From positions 1-10,579 of the forward strand of contig VGPE01000079.1 of NCBI GenBank assembly GCA_016875645.1: 10,579 nt of DNA. The letters run 5' to 3'. This document shows positions 1 through 6,338 of this stretch, one piece after another (within the stretch, counting starts at the first letter, position 1; each line of letters starts with the position of its first letter). A program made the translations under genes and the position numbers. The notes below the pieces were generated by a model that made no database searches, was not told the origin of the DNA, and was given only the letters and a program-made list of their open reading frames with translations. The DNA comes from Chloroflexota bacterium (GTDB taxonomy: Bacteria; Chloroflexota; Limnocylindria; Limnocylindrales; CSP1-4).

Positions 1-1226
1 CGCCGATCGAGACGTTCCCGTCGCTCTACGAGAAGGCGTATCCGGGCGGGATCACGTCCGCCTGGTACTCGTTCGTGCTCCACATGGCGATCCCGCACAC
101 CCAGGTGCTCGAAGCCGAGCACCGCTGGGGACCCGAGGAGCTGCGCGCCCGGATCGCGGCCCGCCTGGCCGAGCCCGACATCCGCACCAACTCCTTTTTC
201 GTGCGCGAGTTCAACGCGCCCCGGCGCAACGCCGCGTTCGTGGACCAGCTGCTCCACCCGACCTGGGACGACTTCTGGGACGAGCGCTCCATCCGTCCCA
301 AGCACGCCCGGATCCGGGTGCCGGCGTTTCTGGGTTCGTTCTGGGGCTACTACGGCCTGATCGACGGCGCCTTCGAGGCGTTCACCGACCCGGCCCTGGA
401 TGCGCCCAAGCGCCTGGCGATCCTCTCGTACGGCACGTCCGGCGCCAAGCTGCCCCTGCGCCTGTACGACGAGGAGCTGCTGCGCTGGTACGACCACTGG
501 CTCAAGAGCATCGACACGGGCGTGCTGTCGGAGCCGCCGCTCCGGCTCTACATCCCCGGCCGGAACGTGGTGCGCGACGAGCGCGAGTGGCCGCTGGCGC
601 GGACCGACTGGACGCGGTTGTACCTGCGCCGCTACGGCGAGCTGGACTTCGAGCCGGAGAGCGACCCGTCCGAGCCTGACGCGTTTGTCCACCTGCCGCC
701 CCAGATCTCGGTGCGCATGCCGTCGCTGGTCTGGCAGACCGCGCCGTTCACGTCCGGGGTCGAGGTCACGGGACCGGTCGCGCTGACGCTCTTCGCGTCC
801 ATCGATGCCGAGGACGGGAACTTCGTGGCCGGCCTGTACGACGTGGCGCCCGACGGCCGGCGGACGGTCCTCACCAAGGGCTACCTGCGGGCGTCACACC
901 GGGCGCTGGACACGGCTCGCTCCACGTTGAGCCGGCCCATCCACCCGCACGTGGACCCGGAACCGGTGGAGCCGGGGGCCGTCGTGGAGTACCAGCTCGC
1001 GTTTTCCGTGATGTGCAACTGGTTCGCGCCGGGTCACCGCCTGGCGCTGGAGCTCTCCAGCACGGACTCGGTGGTGCTGCCCGAGGGGAGCGGGATGGGC
1101 GCCGTCCTGGAGGACAAGATGAACGCGATGGGGATCCTGCCGGGCAGCCGGGTGGTCTGCTATCGGATCCATCGCGACAGCGAGCGACGGTCGCACCTGC
1201 TGCTGCCGGTCATCCCGGAAGGCTGA
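1..1226 (+). CDS. CocE/NonD family hydrolase, C-terminal part (5' end outside window)
   Basis: The reading frame is already open at base 3 and runs to TGA at 1224-1226, so the N-terminus, including any nucleophile serine, lies upstream. GTG at 75 is internal, not a credible start. The visible part matches the C-terminal half of the X-Pro dipeptidyl-peptidase/cocaine-esterase family: the end of the alpha/beta hydrolase domain with the helix LLRWYDHWLKSID, the strand PPLRLYIPG, then a jelly-roll domain (VEVTGPVALTLFASIDAEDG, GYLRASHR, MCNWFAPGHRLALELSS). Known members hydrolyse esters, amides or peptides. Oddity: where the family has the acidic catalytic loop (G-W-Y-D) this protein reads GSFWGYYGLID, and where the family has G-P-W-x-H it reads LSYGTSG, so the usual Asp and His are not obvious. 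It may be a divergent or non-catalytic member. The next gene starts 2 bases later, so the two are probably co-transcribed. Confidence 0.8.
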   Translation, partial: PIETFPSLYEKAYPGGITSAWYSFVLHMAIPHTQVLEAEHRWGPEELRARIAARLAEPDIRTNSFFVREFNAPRRNAAFVDQLLHPTWDDFWDERSIRPKHARIRVPAFLGSFWGYYGLIDGAFEAFTDPALDAPKRLAILSYGTSGAKLPLRLYDEELLRWYDHWLKSIDTGVLSEPPLRLYIPGRNVVRDEREWPLARTDWTRLYLRRYGELDFEPESDPSEPDAFVHLPPQISVRMPSLVWQTAPFTSGVEVTGPVALTLFASIDAEDGNFVAGLYDVAPDGRRTVLTKGYLRASHRALDTARSTLSRPIHPHVDPEPVEPGAVVEYQLAFSVMCNWFAPGHRLALELSSTDSVVLPEGSGMGAVLEDKMNAMGILPGSRVVCYRIHRDSERRSHLLLPVIPEG

Positions 1227-1228
1227 CG

Positions 1229-2524
1229 ATGGCGCGCGTGGACGTGGAGCGGCTGGCGATCGACGGGGGAGTGCCGGTCCGGCGTGCGCCGATGCCGCGC
1301 CGGATCCAGGTCGGGGACGCGGAGATTGCGGCTGCCGACCGGGTGATGCGCCGGGCAGCGGCCGAGGGCGGGGCGTTCGACCGATACGGCCTGGGGGTGC
1401 AGGCGGCCGGGACGGCGGCGCCGTCTGGATCGGACGAGCCCCGCGAGAACGAGGTCGACGCCTTCGAGCGCGAGCTGGCGGCCTTCTACGGCGTTCGATT
1501 CGTGGACGCGGTTGCGAGCGGGACGGGTGCCGCGCACGCGGCTCTCGCCGCGCTCGAGCTCCGCCCGGGCGACGAGGTGATCACCTCGCCCCTCACCGAC
1601 CCGGGCGTGGCCATGGCGATCCTGTTGTGCGGTGCGGTGCCGGTCTTCACCGACCACGACCCGGCAACGGCCCTGATGTCCGCGGCGGACGTTGAGGCGG
1701 TCCTCACGCCCCGGACCCGTGCGGTGGTCGTCACCCACCTCATGGGCCTTGTCGCGGACGTGCCCGCAATCGCCGCCGTCGCGCACGCCGCCGGGGCGAC
1801 CGTGATCGCCGACACGGCCCAGGCACACGCGGTGGAACTGGGCGGTTCGCGGCGACCGCCCCTTGGCGACGTCGCCTTCTGCAGCCTGATGGCCACCAAG
1901 CACATCACCTCGGGCGGTCAGGGTGGCTTCGTCGGCACCGACGACGAGGAGGCGCACTGGCGTGTCAAGCGCTTCGCCGACCGCGGCAAGCCGTTCGGCA
2001 TCCCAACCCGGGCCGCGGACCGCCAGCACGGCGGCGATCGCGTGTCAGTCGGGCTCAACTACCGGCTGACCGAGCTGTCGGCCGCGATCGGCCGCGCGCA
2101 GCTCACGCGGCTGAGGGACATCGCGGCCCGCCGGCTGGCCGCATACGACTTGATCGCCGACGGCGTCTCGGATCTCGGCGTCGTCGGCGTTCCGGCGCGA
2201 CTGCCCGGGTCCCGCCCCAACCCCTGGGGCGCCGTCTTCCGGCTTCGACCCGGCGACCGAGGCAGGCGCCTCGCGGAATTCCTCGTCGCGCTCAACGCCG
2301 AGGGCATCCCTGCCGTGCCGCTCATCCCGGACATGGTGCCGATCATCGACACCCTGACCTTCGTTCGCGATCGGGCCGCGAGCATTCCGCCGGCCAGCCA
2401 TCCCGGCCTGGACGCGCTCGCCGACGAGCTGTTCGTGGTCTGGCTGCACGAAGGCTGGGGCGCGCAGGAGGTCGCGGACACGATCGCCGCGTTTCGCAGG
2501 CTGGATCGAGCGTTCTCGCGCTGA
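1229..2524 (+). CDS. DegT/DnrJ/EryC1/StrS-family PLP-dependent enzyme (aminotransferase fold)
   Basis: This 431-residue protein belongs to the fold-type I PLP family that includes sugar aminotransferases. ATG 1229 is chosen because GGAAGG (1217-1222) sits 6 bases upstream and the protein then opens with the family's typical LAIDGGVPVR. Other visible signatures: ELAAFYGVRFVDAVASGTGA (phosphate-binding strand and loop), GDEVITSPLTDPG, IADTAQAHA with the PLP-ring-binding Asp (about residue 195), SLMATKHITSGGQGG with the Schiff-base Lys at 224, and GLNYRLTELSAAIGRAQL. Classical members transfer an amino group to keto-sugars; some act as dehydratases or cyclising enzymes. No sugar-nucleotide or glycosyltransferase genes are visible nearby, so the substrate is unknown. 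It follows the hydrolase gene by 2 bases and converges on the LysR gene. Family assignment is solid; function is not. Confidence 0.88.
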   Translation: MARVDVERLAIDGGVPVRRAPMPRRIQVGDAEIAAADRVMRRAAAEGGAFDRYGLGVQAAGTAAPSGSDEPRENEVDAFERELAAFYGVRFVDAVASGTGAAHAALAALELRPGDEVITSPLTDPGVAMAILLCGAVPVFTDHDPATALMSAADVEAVLTPRTRAVVVTHLMGLVADVPAIAAVAHAAGATVIADTAQAHAVELGGSRRPPLGDVAFCSLMATKHITSGGQGGFVGTDDEEAHWRVKRFADRGKPFGIPTRAADRQHGGDRVSVGLNYRLTELSAAIGRAQLTRLRDIAARRLAAYDLIADGVSDLGVVGVPARLPGSRPNPWGAVFRLRPGDRGRRLAEFLVALNAEGIPAVPLIPDMVPIIDTLTFVRDRAASIPPASHPGLDALADELFVVWLHEGWGAQEVADTIAAFRRLDRAFSR

Positions 2525-2544
2525 GCGGCCGGCTCAATGGCCGC
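2525..2544. terminator. Weak hairpin between convergent genes
   Basis: GCGGCC (2525-2530) can pair with GGCCGC (2539-2544) across an 8-base loop. It starts directly after the stop of the aminotransferase gene and lies 6 bases from the stop of the convergent LysR gene. There is no T-tract on either side. It may act as a shared terminator, but in DNA this rich in GC a 6-bp stem can arise by chance. Confidence 0.3.
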
Positions 2545-2549
2545 CTGAG

Positions 2550-3494
2550 TCAGGGCGCTCGCCGGCGGCGCGCCTCCGGTGCGGAACGGATCGCGATCGT
2601 GCCCGGAATGAACGCCGGGATCTGGCGGATCAGCTCACGCAGCCCGCCCAGTTCCGGTGTGACGACCGCGTCGAGCGGCTCGGCTGCGACGATCCGCCGC
2701 CGCTGGCGGGCCATCCCGACCACCTCGATCCGCACCAGCGAGCCTTCCGCCACCGCGTCGGCCACCGCGGTCGTCGGAAGGAAGGCCACGCCCAATCCCC
2801 GTTGCGCCATCCGCTTGGCGGTCTCGATGTTGTCGACTTCGATCAGGCCGGCGGGCACGAGGCCGGCCTCCCGGAGCAGCCCTGCGGTCGCCACGTATTC
2901 GCTGGAGGCACGGTCGAAGAGCACGACGGTCGCTTCCCGGAGGCGATCCGCCTCGATCCGGCCGTCGTACGCGAACGGGTGGTCGCGGCGCACGACCAGG
3001 ACGAGGTCCTCCTCGTAGATCGGCTGGGTGCGGACCCGCCGATCGCGAAGTTCGCGCACCAGCCCGACGCCGACCTCGCCCGCCGCGACCAGCGAGACCA
3101 CCTCCTCGGAGTGGCCGGTGCGGACCTGGATCCGCACGCCCGGGTGGGTCCGGCGAAGCCGGACCATGACTTCCGGCAGCACGTAGGCGCTCACGGCAGG
3201 CGCGGCACCGAGGACGACGTCTCCCGACCCGTCGCGGCCGACGGCTCGGAGGTGGGCGAGGCCCTCGTCCACGGTGCCCAGAACTCGCTCGGCATATGAA
3301 AGGAAAGCGCGGCCCGCCGCGGTGATGGCCATGCCGCGCTTGCGCCGCTCGAACAGCGGCTGTCCGATCTCCTCCTCCAGGCCGCGGATTCGAGCGCTCA
3401 GGGCGGGCTGACCCAGGTGCAGGACCTCCCCCGCGCGTCGCATGGTCCCGGCGCGGGCCACCTCGACGAAGGCCTCGATCTGGGCCAGCTGCAC
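2550..3494 (-). CDS. LysR-family transcriptional regulator
   Basis: A 314-residue protein of normal LysR size. The N-terminal winged helix-turn-helix is clear (residues 1-60: LAQIEAFVEVARAGTMRRAG, then QPALSARIRGLEEEIGQPLF and ITAAGRAFLSYAERVL). The two-lobed effector-binding domain follows (DVVLGAAPAVSAYVLPEVM, the hinge EEDLVLVVRRDHPF, and TAKRMAQRGLGVAFLPTTAV near the end). The GTG start at 3494 is chosen because AAGGAG (plus-strand CTCCTT, 3501-3506) lies 6 bases before it and the protein then begins as LysR proteins do. Longer readings from ATG 3536 or 3578 would run through the candidate promoter. The gene is divergent from the flavin-enzyme/ABC operon, the standard arrangement for a LysR protein that controls its neighbour and itself. 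The effector is unknown; a sulfur metabolite is plausible from context. The C-terminus is very basic (RRRRAP). Confidence 0.92.
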   Translation of the reverse strand: MQLAQIEAFVEVARAGTMRRAGEVLHLGQPALSARIRGLEEEIGQPLFERRKRGMAITAAGRAFLSYAERVLGTVDEGLAHLRAVGRDGSGDVVLGAAPAVSAYVLPEVMVRLRRTHPGVRIQVRTGHSEEVVSLVAAGEVGVGLVRELRDRRVRTQPIYEEDLVLVVRRDHPFAYDGRIEADRLREATVVLFDRASSEYVATAGLLREAGLVPAGLIEVDNIETAKRMAQRGLGVAFLPTTAVADAVAEGSLVRIEVVGMARQRRRIVAAEPLDAVVTPELGGLRELIRQIPAFIPGTIAIRSAPEARRRRAP

Positions 3495-3500
3495 GATCGG

Positions 3501-3506
3501 CTCCTT
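3501..3506 (-). promoter_or_regulatory. Shine-Dalgarno site deciding the LysR start
   Basis: On the minus strand this reads AAGGAG, followed by a 6-base spacer and GTG at 3494. It is the only good ribosome-binding site near the 5' end of the LysR gene and rules against the in-frame upstream starts. Confidence 0.75.
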
Positions 3507-3531
3507 GGCTCGCGTATGTTCGACAGAATCA

Positions 3532-3537
3532 ATCATA
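3532..3537 (-). promoter_or_regulatory. Candidate -10 element for the LysR gene
   Basis: The minus strand reads TATGAT, a 5-of-6 match to TATAAT, in the only AT-richer patch of the intergenic region. It would give a transcript starting near 3525, with about 30 bases of 5' leader that include the Shine-Dalgarno. No good -35 hexamer is visible; the region where it should lie overlaps the inverted repeat at 3556-3577. A second loose symmetry, GTATG (3514-3518) and CATAC (3534-3538), brackets the expected start point. Confidence 0.45.
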
Positions 3538-3555
3538 CCGATCGTACACTTCGAA

Positions 3556-3577
3556 TGGACCGAACGAAATCGGTCCA
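3556..3577. promoter_or_regulatory. Perfect inverted repeat, candidate operator between divergent promoters
   Basis: TGGACCGA (3556-3563), a 6-base spacer ACGAAA, then TCGGTCCA (3570-3577): a perfect 8+8 dyad. It occupies the -35 and spacer zone of the rightward candidate promoter and the upstream edge of the leftward one. That is where a dimeric regulator would control both, and the LysR protein encoded next door is the natural candidate. It is not the textbook T-N11-A LysR box centred on the dyad, so another regulator family is possible. Confidence 0.5.
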
Positions 3578-3585
3578 CCTATCCT
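3556..3585 (+). promoter_or_regulatory. Candidate promoter for the leader peptide and operon
   Basis: TATCCT at 3580-3585 fits the TANNNT -10 consensus common in GC-rich Gram-positive-type bacteria. TGGACC at 3556-3561 is a 4-of-6 match to TTGACA with an 18-base spacer. Transcription would start around 3592-3593, that is, on or next to the GTG of the cysteine-containing uORF, giving a leaderless transcript. The inverted repeat at 3556-3577 overlaps the -35 and spacer. Confidence 0.4.
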
Positions 3586-3592
3586 GCCCCGC

Positions 3593-3751
3593 GTGACCGG
3601 ACACGCCTCGACCTGCGCGCCGTTGCCGCCTGCCGGCGGGTGGGTGCCCGTGTCCGCCGCCACGGCAGCTCTCGCGACCACGTCCATCGCGATCGAGCGC
3701 TGTTGCCCCTGTCGCCGGCGAGTGTCGGCGGGGATGCGCGCGTCCATCTGA
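3593..3751 (+). CDS. Cysteine-run leader peptide (candidate attenuator uORF)
   Basis: A 52-codon frame from GTG 3593 to TGA 3749-3751, too short for usual gene callers. The peptide ends ...TTSIAIERCCPCRRRVSAG..., with Cys at residues 37, 38 and 40 (bases 3701-3712) and one more at 8. Two of the three clustered Cys codons are TGT, whereas the surrounding genes mostly use TGC. The GTG lies 8 bases after the end of a TANNNT -10 element, so the message would be leaderless. A shorter version from GTG 3650 (33 residues), preceded by G-rich GGCGGGTGGG, also keeps the Cys run. Actinobacteria are known to use short uORFs with cysteine runs before sulfur-assimilation operons, where ribosome progress through the Cys codons senses cysteine. 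By analogy this would couple the downstream operon to cysteine supply. I do not recognise this peptide family, and coding status is inferred. Confidence 0.5.
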   Translation: MTGHASTCAPLPPAGGWVPVSAATAALATTSIAIERCCPCRRRVSAGMRASI

Positions 3752-3826
3752 GGACGCTCACGGCGCACTGATCCTCTGCCGGGCCTCGCGTTCTGCCTGA
3801 TCGCGAGCGCGCCGGCCGGGCGACTC

Positions 3827-3883
3827 GGGTCACGTTCCGGTGACCGTCTCCGTGCCCAGCGAGCCCGCGGGCCCCCGTGACCC
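3827..3883 (+). promoter_or_regulatory. Mutually exclusive leader RNA pairings
   Basis: GGTCAC (3828-3833) pairs with GTGACC (3840-3845) over a 6-base loop. The same strand, GGGTCAC (3827-3833), can instead pair with GTGACCC (3877-3883), so the two helices exclude each other. In addition, GTCTCC (3846-3851) is complementary to GGAGAC (3913-3918), which contains most of the operon's Shine-Dalgarno. This is the kind of alternative folding used in attenuators, though GC-rich RNA gives many chance pairings. Confidence 0.3.
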
Positions 3884-3909
3884 GGGACCGGCGCCTGCAC
3901 GCCGGTCCC
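3884..3909 (+). promoter_or_regulatory. Perfect 10-bp leader hairpin abutting the operon's ribosome-binding site
   Basis: GGGACCGGCG (3884-3893), loop CCTGCA, CGCCGGTCCC (3900-3909): ten uninterrupted, mostly GC pairs. It ends 2 bases before AGGAG (3912-3916), the ribosome-binding site of the first operon gene. There is no T-tract, so it is more likely a translational or Rho-linked switch, or a ribosome-stalling or mRNA-stability element, than an intrinsic terminator. It lies 132 bases after the stop codon of the Cys uORF. Confidence 0.55.
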
Positions 3910-3923
3910 CCAGGAGACCGTCC

Positions 3924-4460
3924 ATGCCGCTGTTCCTGTCCGAGTTCCCGCTGTCCGACGAGTATGAGCGCGACGCCCAGTTCGACCGCGTCTCCGAAGC
4001 GATCAATCGGGCCGGCGGCGACGTGATCGAGATCCAGGTCGGCCTGGACGCGGGGCGGCTCTATGCGATCGCCGAGCACGAGTCCAGCGAGCCCCTGGAG
4101 GCGGCCTTCACGGCGGCCGGGTTCCCGGTGCATGCCGTCGTCGAGGTCCGGCTGGTGGGGCCGACGCTGGACGAGGTGAAGGCGGCCCGTGGCGACGCGG
4201 GCTACCTGGTCGAATGGGACCTGCCGGCAGGGCTGTCGATGGACCGCTACCTGACCCGCAAGCGCGAGAAGGCGCCGGGCTACGCCACTGTGCCCGAGAC
4301 CACCTTCCTGCGCACCTACGTCTGCCTCGACATGACCAAGTGCCTCTGTTTCTATCGAGCGCCCGACGAGGCGGCGATCCTCCGGGCGCGCCAGGCGGTG
4401 GACACCCCGTTCGACCGGCTCACCCGGATCGCTGAGGCATCGCGCCATGTCCGCGCCTGA
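3924..4460 (+). CDS. DUF4242-domain protein, apparently two ferredoxin-like halves
   Basis: A 178-residue soluble protein. ATG 3924 is chosen for AGGAG (3912-3916) 7 bases upstream and for MPLFLSEFPL as a first beta strand; the in-frame stretch from 3840 is Pro/Arg-rich junk. The C-terminal half (about 93-172) fits DUF4242: YLVEWDLPAGLSMDRYL, then ETTFLRTYVCLDMTKCLCFY, then RAPDEAAILRARQAVDTPFDRL. Known DUF4242 proteins are small ferredoxin-like alpha+beta proteins; a Streptomyces member has been reported to bind nickel. The N-terminal half (about 1-90) looks like a second alpha/beta unit with LYAIAEHESSEPLEAAF, which would make this a fused tandem. Cys 134, 140 and 142 cluster on adjacent strands and could bind metal. 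It is first in the operon, and its last 14 bases overlap the next gene. Family 0.8; role unknown. Confidence 0.8.
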   Translation: MPLFLSEFPLSDEYERDAQFDRVSEAINRAGGDVIEIQVGLDAGRLYAIAEHESSEPLEAAFTAAGFPVHAVVEVRLVGPTLDEVKAARGDAGYLVEWDLPAGLSMDRYLTRKREKAPGYATVPETTFLRTYVCLDMTKCLCFYRAPDEAAILRARQAVDTPFDRLTRIAEASRHVRA

Positions 4461-5553
4461 GGCCGTCGCGGCGCGGCCGGCCGCCACCGAGCAGCCAGCC
4501 GCCGCCGAGCAGATCCGGGCGTTTTTCGAGCCGCGGGCCGCTGACGTCGACGCGGATCGAGCGTCCATCCGCGAGAGCCTCGCCGTCCTCGGGCAGCACG
4601 GACTTGCGTCGCTGGATCTCGAGGCGGCGATCGAGCTGATCGGGGAGGTCGCCCGGTTCGACCTCGCATCGGCGTTCTCGGCCTGGGCCCACCGGATGGT
4701 CACGCACTACGTGCAGCTCGCCCCGCTGGGCTCGCCGGTCCGCGGCCTGCTGCCGGACCTCGCAACCGGCCGGCTGATCGGGGCCACGGCGCTCGCGGCG
4801 GGGACCGCTCGCTACCTCTCGGGGACGCCGCTGCCGGTCCGCTTCCGCCGCGAGGCGGACGAGATCGTCATCGACGGCCGCGTGCCATGGGCTTCGAACC
4901 TGCTGGCGCCGTTCCTGGTCGTGACCGCCGCCGCGGACGAGTCGGATGACGGTCGCGCGATCGTGGTCGCGTTCACGGATCGGACGCCCGGCGTCACGGT
5001 GGATCCGCCACCGGACCTGCTCGCACTGCAGGCAACGGGAAGTTCATCGCTCACCCTGGGCCAGGTCCGCCTGCCCGTCGAGTGGATCGTCGCGGACGAC
5101 CTCACGAGCTTCGCGGAACGGATCCTGCCCTCCTTTCTCCTGCTCCAGTCCGCCTTCTGCAGGGGCCTCGCCAGCCGAGCCCTCGTCGAGGCCGAGCGCA
5201 ACTTCGGGCAGGCGAGCGAGATCATCCGGCCCGACCTCGAGCACGTGCTGCACGCGGTGGACGACGCCGAGCACGACCTGCGAGAACTGGCCGGGCGCGT
5301 CACGGACGCCACCCGGGCCACCCGAAGCCGGACCGCGGGCGACGGCCTCATCCCGATCGCCGAACTGCTCCGGATCCGTCTGCGCTGGGCCCACCTGGCC
5401 CGCGACGCCGTCCGGCTGGAACTGCTGACCGCCGGTGGGCGCGGCTATCTCCGCGGGAGCGGAACCGCGCGACGCGTCAGAGAAGCGGCCTTCCTGCCCA
5501 TCCAGGCCCCCACGGAGGTACAGCTGCAATGGTCGCTCTCGCGCTTCGCGTGA
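4447..5553 (+). CDS. Acyl-CoA-dehydrogenase-like flavin enzyme, probable two-component monooxygenase
   Basis: A 368-residue protein of the acyl-CoA dehydrogenase superfamily. The middle beta domain is seen around residues 110-215 (LIGATALAAGT, IDGRVPWASN, IVVAFTDRTPGVTV, SLTLGQVRLPVEWIV). The C-terminal helical bundle ends in the family-typical LLTAGGRGYLRGSGTARRVR and EAAFLPIQAPTEVQLQWSL. No CoA-pathway genes are nearby. Instead it is co-encoded with a NrtA/SsuA-type importer and a flavin reductase, as for the monooxygenase members of this superfamily such as DszC and SfnB, which use reduced flavin and oxygen on sulfur compounds. A role in oxidising an imported organic compound is therefore inferred. 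The start overlaps the DUF4242 gene by 14 bases and the end overlaps the ATPase gene by 25 bases, indicating translational coupling. The N-terminal 20 residues are Ala/Pro-rich and probably disordered. Substrate unknown; a plain dehydrogenase cannot be excluded. Confidence 0.82.
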   Translation: MSAPEAVAARPAATEQPAAAEQIRAFFEPRAADVDADRASIRESLAVLGQHGLASLDLEAAIELIGEVARFDLASAFSAWAHRMVTHYVQLAPLGSPVRGLLPDLATGRLIGATALAAGTARYLSGTPLPVRFRREADEIVIDGRVPWASNLLAPFLVVTAAADESDDGRAIVVAFTDRTPGVTVDPPPDLLALQATGSSSLTLGQVRLPVEWIVADDLTSFAERILPSFLLLQSAFCRGLASRALVEAERNFGQASEIIRPDLEHVLHAVDDAEHDLRELAGRVTDATRATRSRTAGDGLIPIAELLRIRLRWAHLARDAVRLELLTAGGRGYLRGSGTARRVREAAFLPIQAPTEVQLQWSLSRFA

Positions 5554-6338
5554 CCGACGGCCAGCGGGCCTACCACCGCGGAGCCACCCGCCAGCCGGTC
5601 TTCACGGATCTCAACCTCGAGGTCAGGACCGGTGAGGTCCTCGCACTGCTGGGTCCCAGCGGCTGCGGCAAGTCCACCCTGCTGCGCATCCTGGCCGGCC
5701 TCGAATCGCTGGACCACGGCCGGCTCGAGGTGTTCGGAGCGCGTCCGTCCGCTCCGAAGGTGGGGATCGCGTTCCAGCAGCCCAGCCTCCTGCCCTGGCT
5801 GACCGTCGCCCAGAACGTCGCGCTGGGGCTCCGCTTCGCCGCGAACCGCGCCGCGCGGACGCCCGATGCGGTCAGCCGCGTGCTCGACGAGCTGCGGCTG
5901 GAGTCCGTCGCGGACGCGTACCCCGCGGAGCTGTCGGGCGGCCAGGCACAGCGGGCGAACGTCGCCCGACTCGTGGTCACCGGGCGGCCGATCCTGCTGC
6001 TGGACGAGCCGTTCGCCGCGCTCGACCCGGGCACGCGGGAGGCACTCCAGGACTGGCTGCTGGACCTCCAGCGCGCCAGGGGATTAACCCTTGTCGTGGT
6101 CACGCACGACCTCTCCGAGGCGCTCCACCTGGGTGACCGGGTGGCCGTCATGTCCGGGATCCCGGGCACGATCCGCCGCGTGTGGGACGTCCGATCCCAC
6201 GGCGGCCGGACCGACCGCTCCGAGGCCGGCGAGGCGGTCCGCCGCCACATTCTCAGCCAGTACGACGCTGACCCACGTCCCGCCGATCGACCCACGACGT
6301 GGGCCGACACCCTCTCCGATAGCCCGCAAGGAAGATGA
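5529..6338 (+). CDS. ABC transporter ATP-binding protein (nitrate/sulfonate/taurine type)
   Basis: A 269-residue ATPase. Walker A GPSGCGKST (residues 42-50), Q-loop FQQPSLLPW (82-90), signature LSGGQ (135-139), Walker B ILLLDEP (155-161), D-loop AALDP and H-loop VTHDLSEA (His 193) are all intact. FQQPSLLPWLTVAQNVALGL is characteristic of the SsuB/TauB/NrtD group. ATG 5529 lies inside the end of the preceding gene; GGAGG (5514-5518) is 10 bases upstream, slightly far. The stop overlaps the next ATG as ATGA. A TTA leucine codon at 6084-6086 stands out in this GC-rich coding sequence. The protein would drive the importer formed with the binding protein and permease that follow, on the cytoplasmic face of the membrane. 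The last 20 or so residues are hydrophilic and variable. Confidence 0.93.
   Translation: MVALALRVTDGQRAYHRGATRQPVFTDLNLEVRTGEVLALLGPSGCGKSTLLRILAGLESLDHGRLEVFGARPSAPKVGIAFQQPSLLPWLTVAQNVALGLRFAANRAARTPDAVSRVLDELRLESVADAYPAELSGGQAQRANVARLVVTGRPILLLDEPFAALDPGTREALQDWLLDLQRARGLTLVVVTHDLSEALHLGDRVAVMSGIPGTIRRVWDVRSHGGRTDRSEAGEAVRRHILSQYDADPRPADRPTTWADTLSDSPQGR

Noticed and set aside
3495..3578. Longer LysR protein starting at 3536 or 3578
   Set aside because: AAGGAG is 6 bases before GTG 3494, and the protein then starts at the normal LysR position. The longer versions would cover the candidate promoter.
3442..3771. 109-codon plus-strand frame across the LysR start and intergenic region
   Set aside because: No family resemblance and no Shine-Dalgarno. 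It overlaps the LysR coding start antisense, and its composition is that of a shadow frame.
3840..3923. In-frame upstream extension of the DUF4242 gene from GTG 3840
   Set aside because: It encodes a Pro/Arg-rich stretch unlike the family, spans the strong leader hairpin, and a good Shine-Dalgarno (3912-3916) marks ATG 3924.
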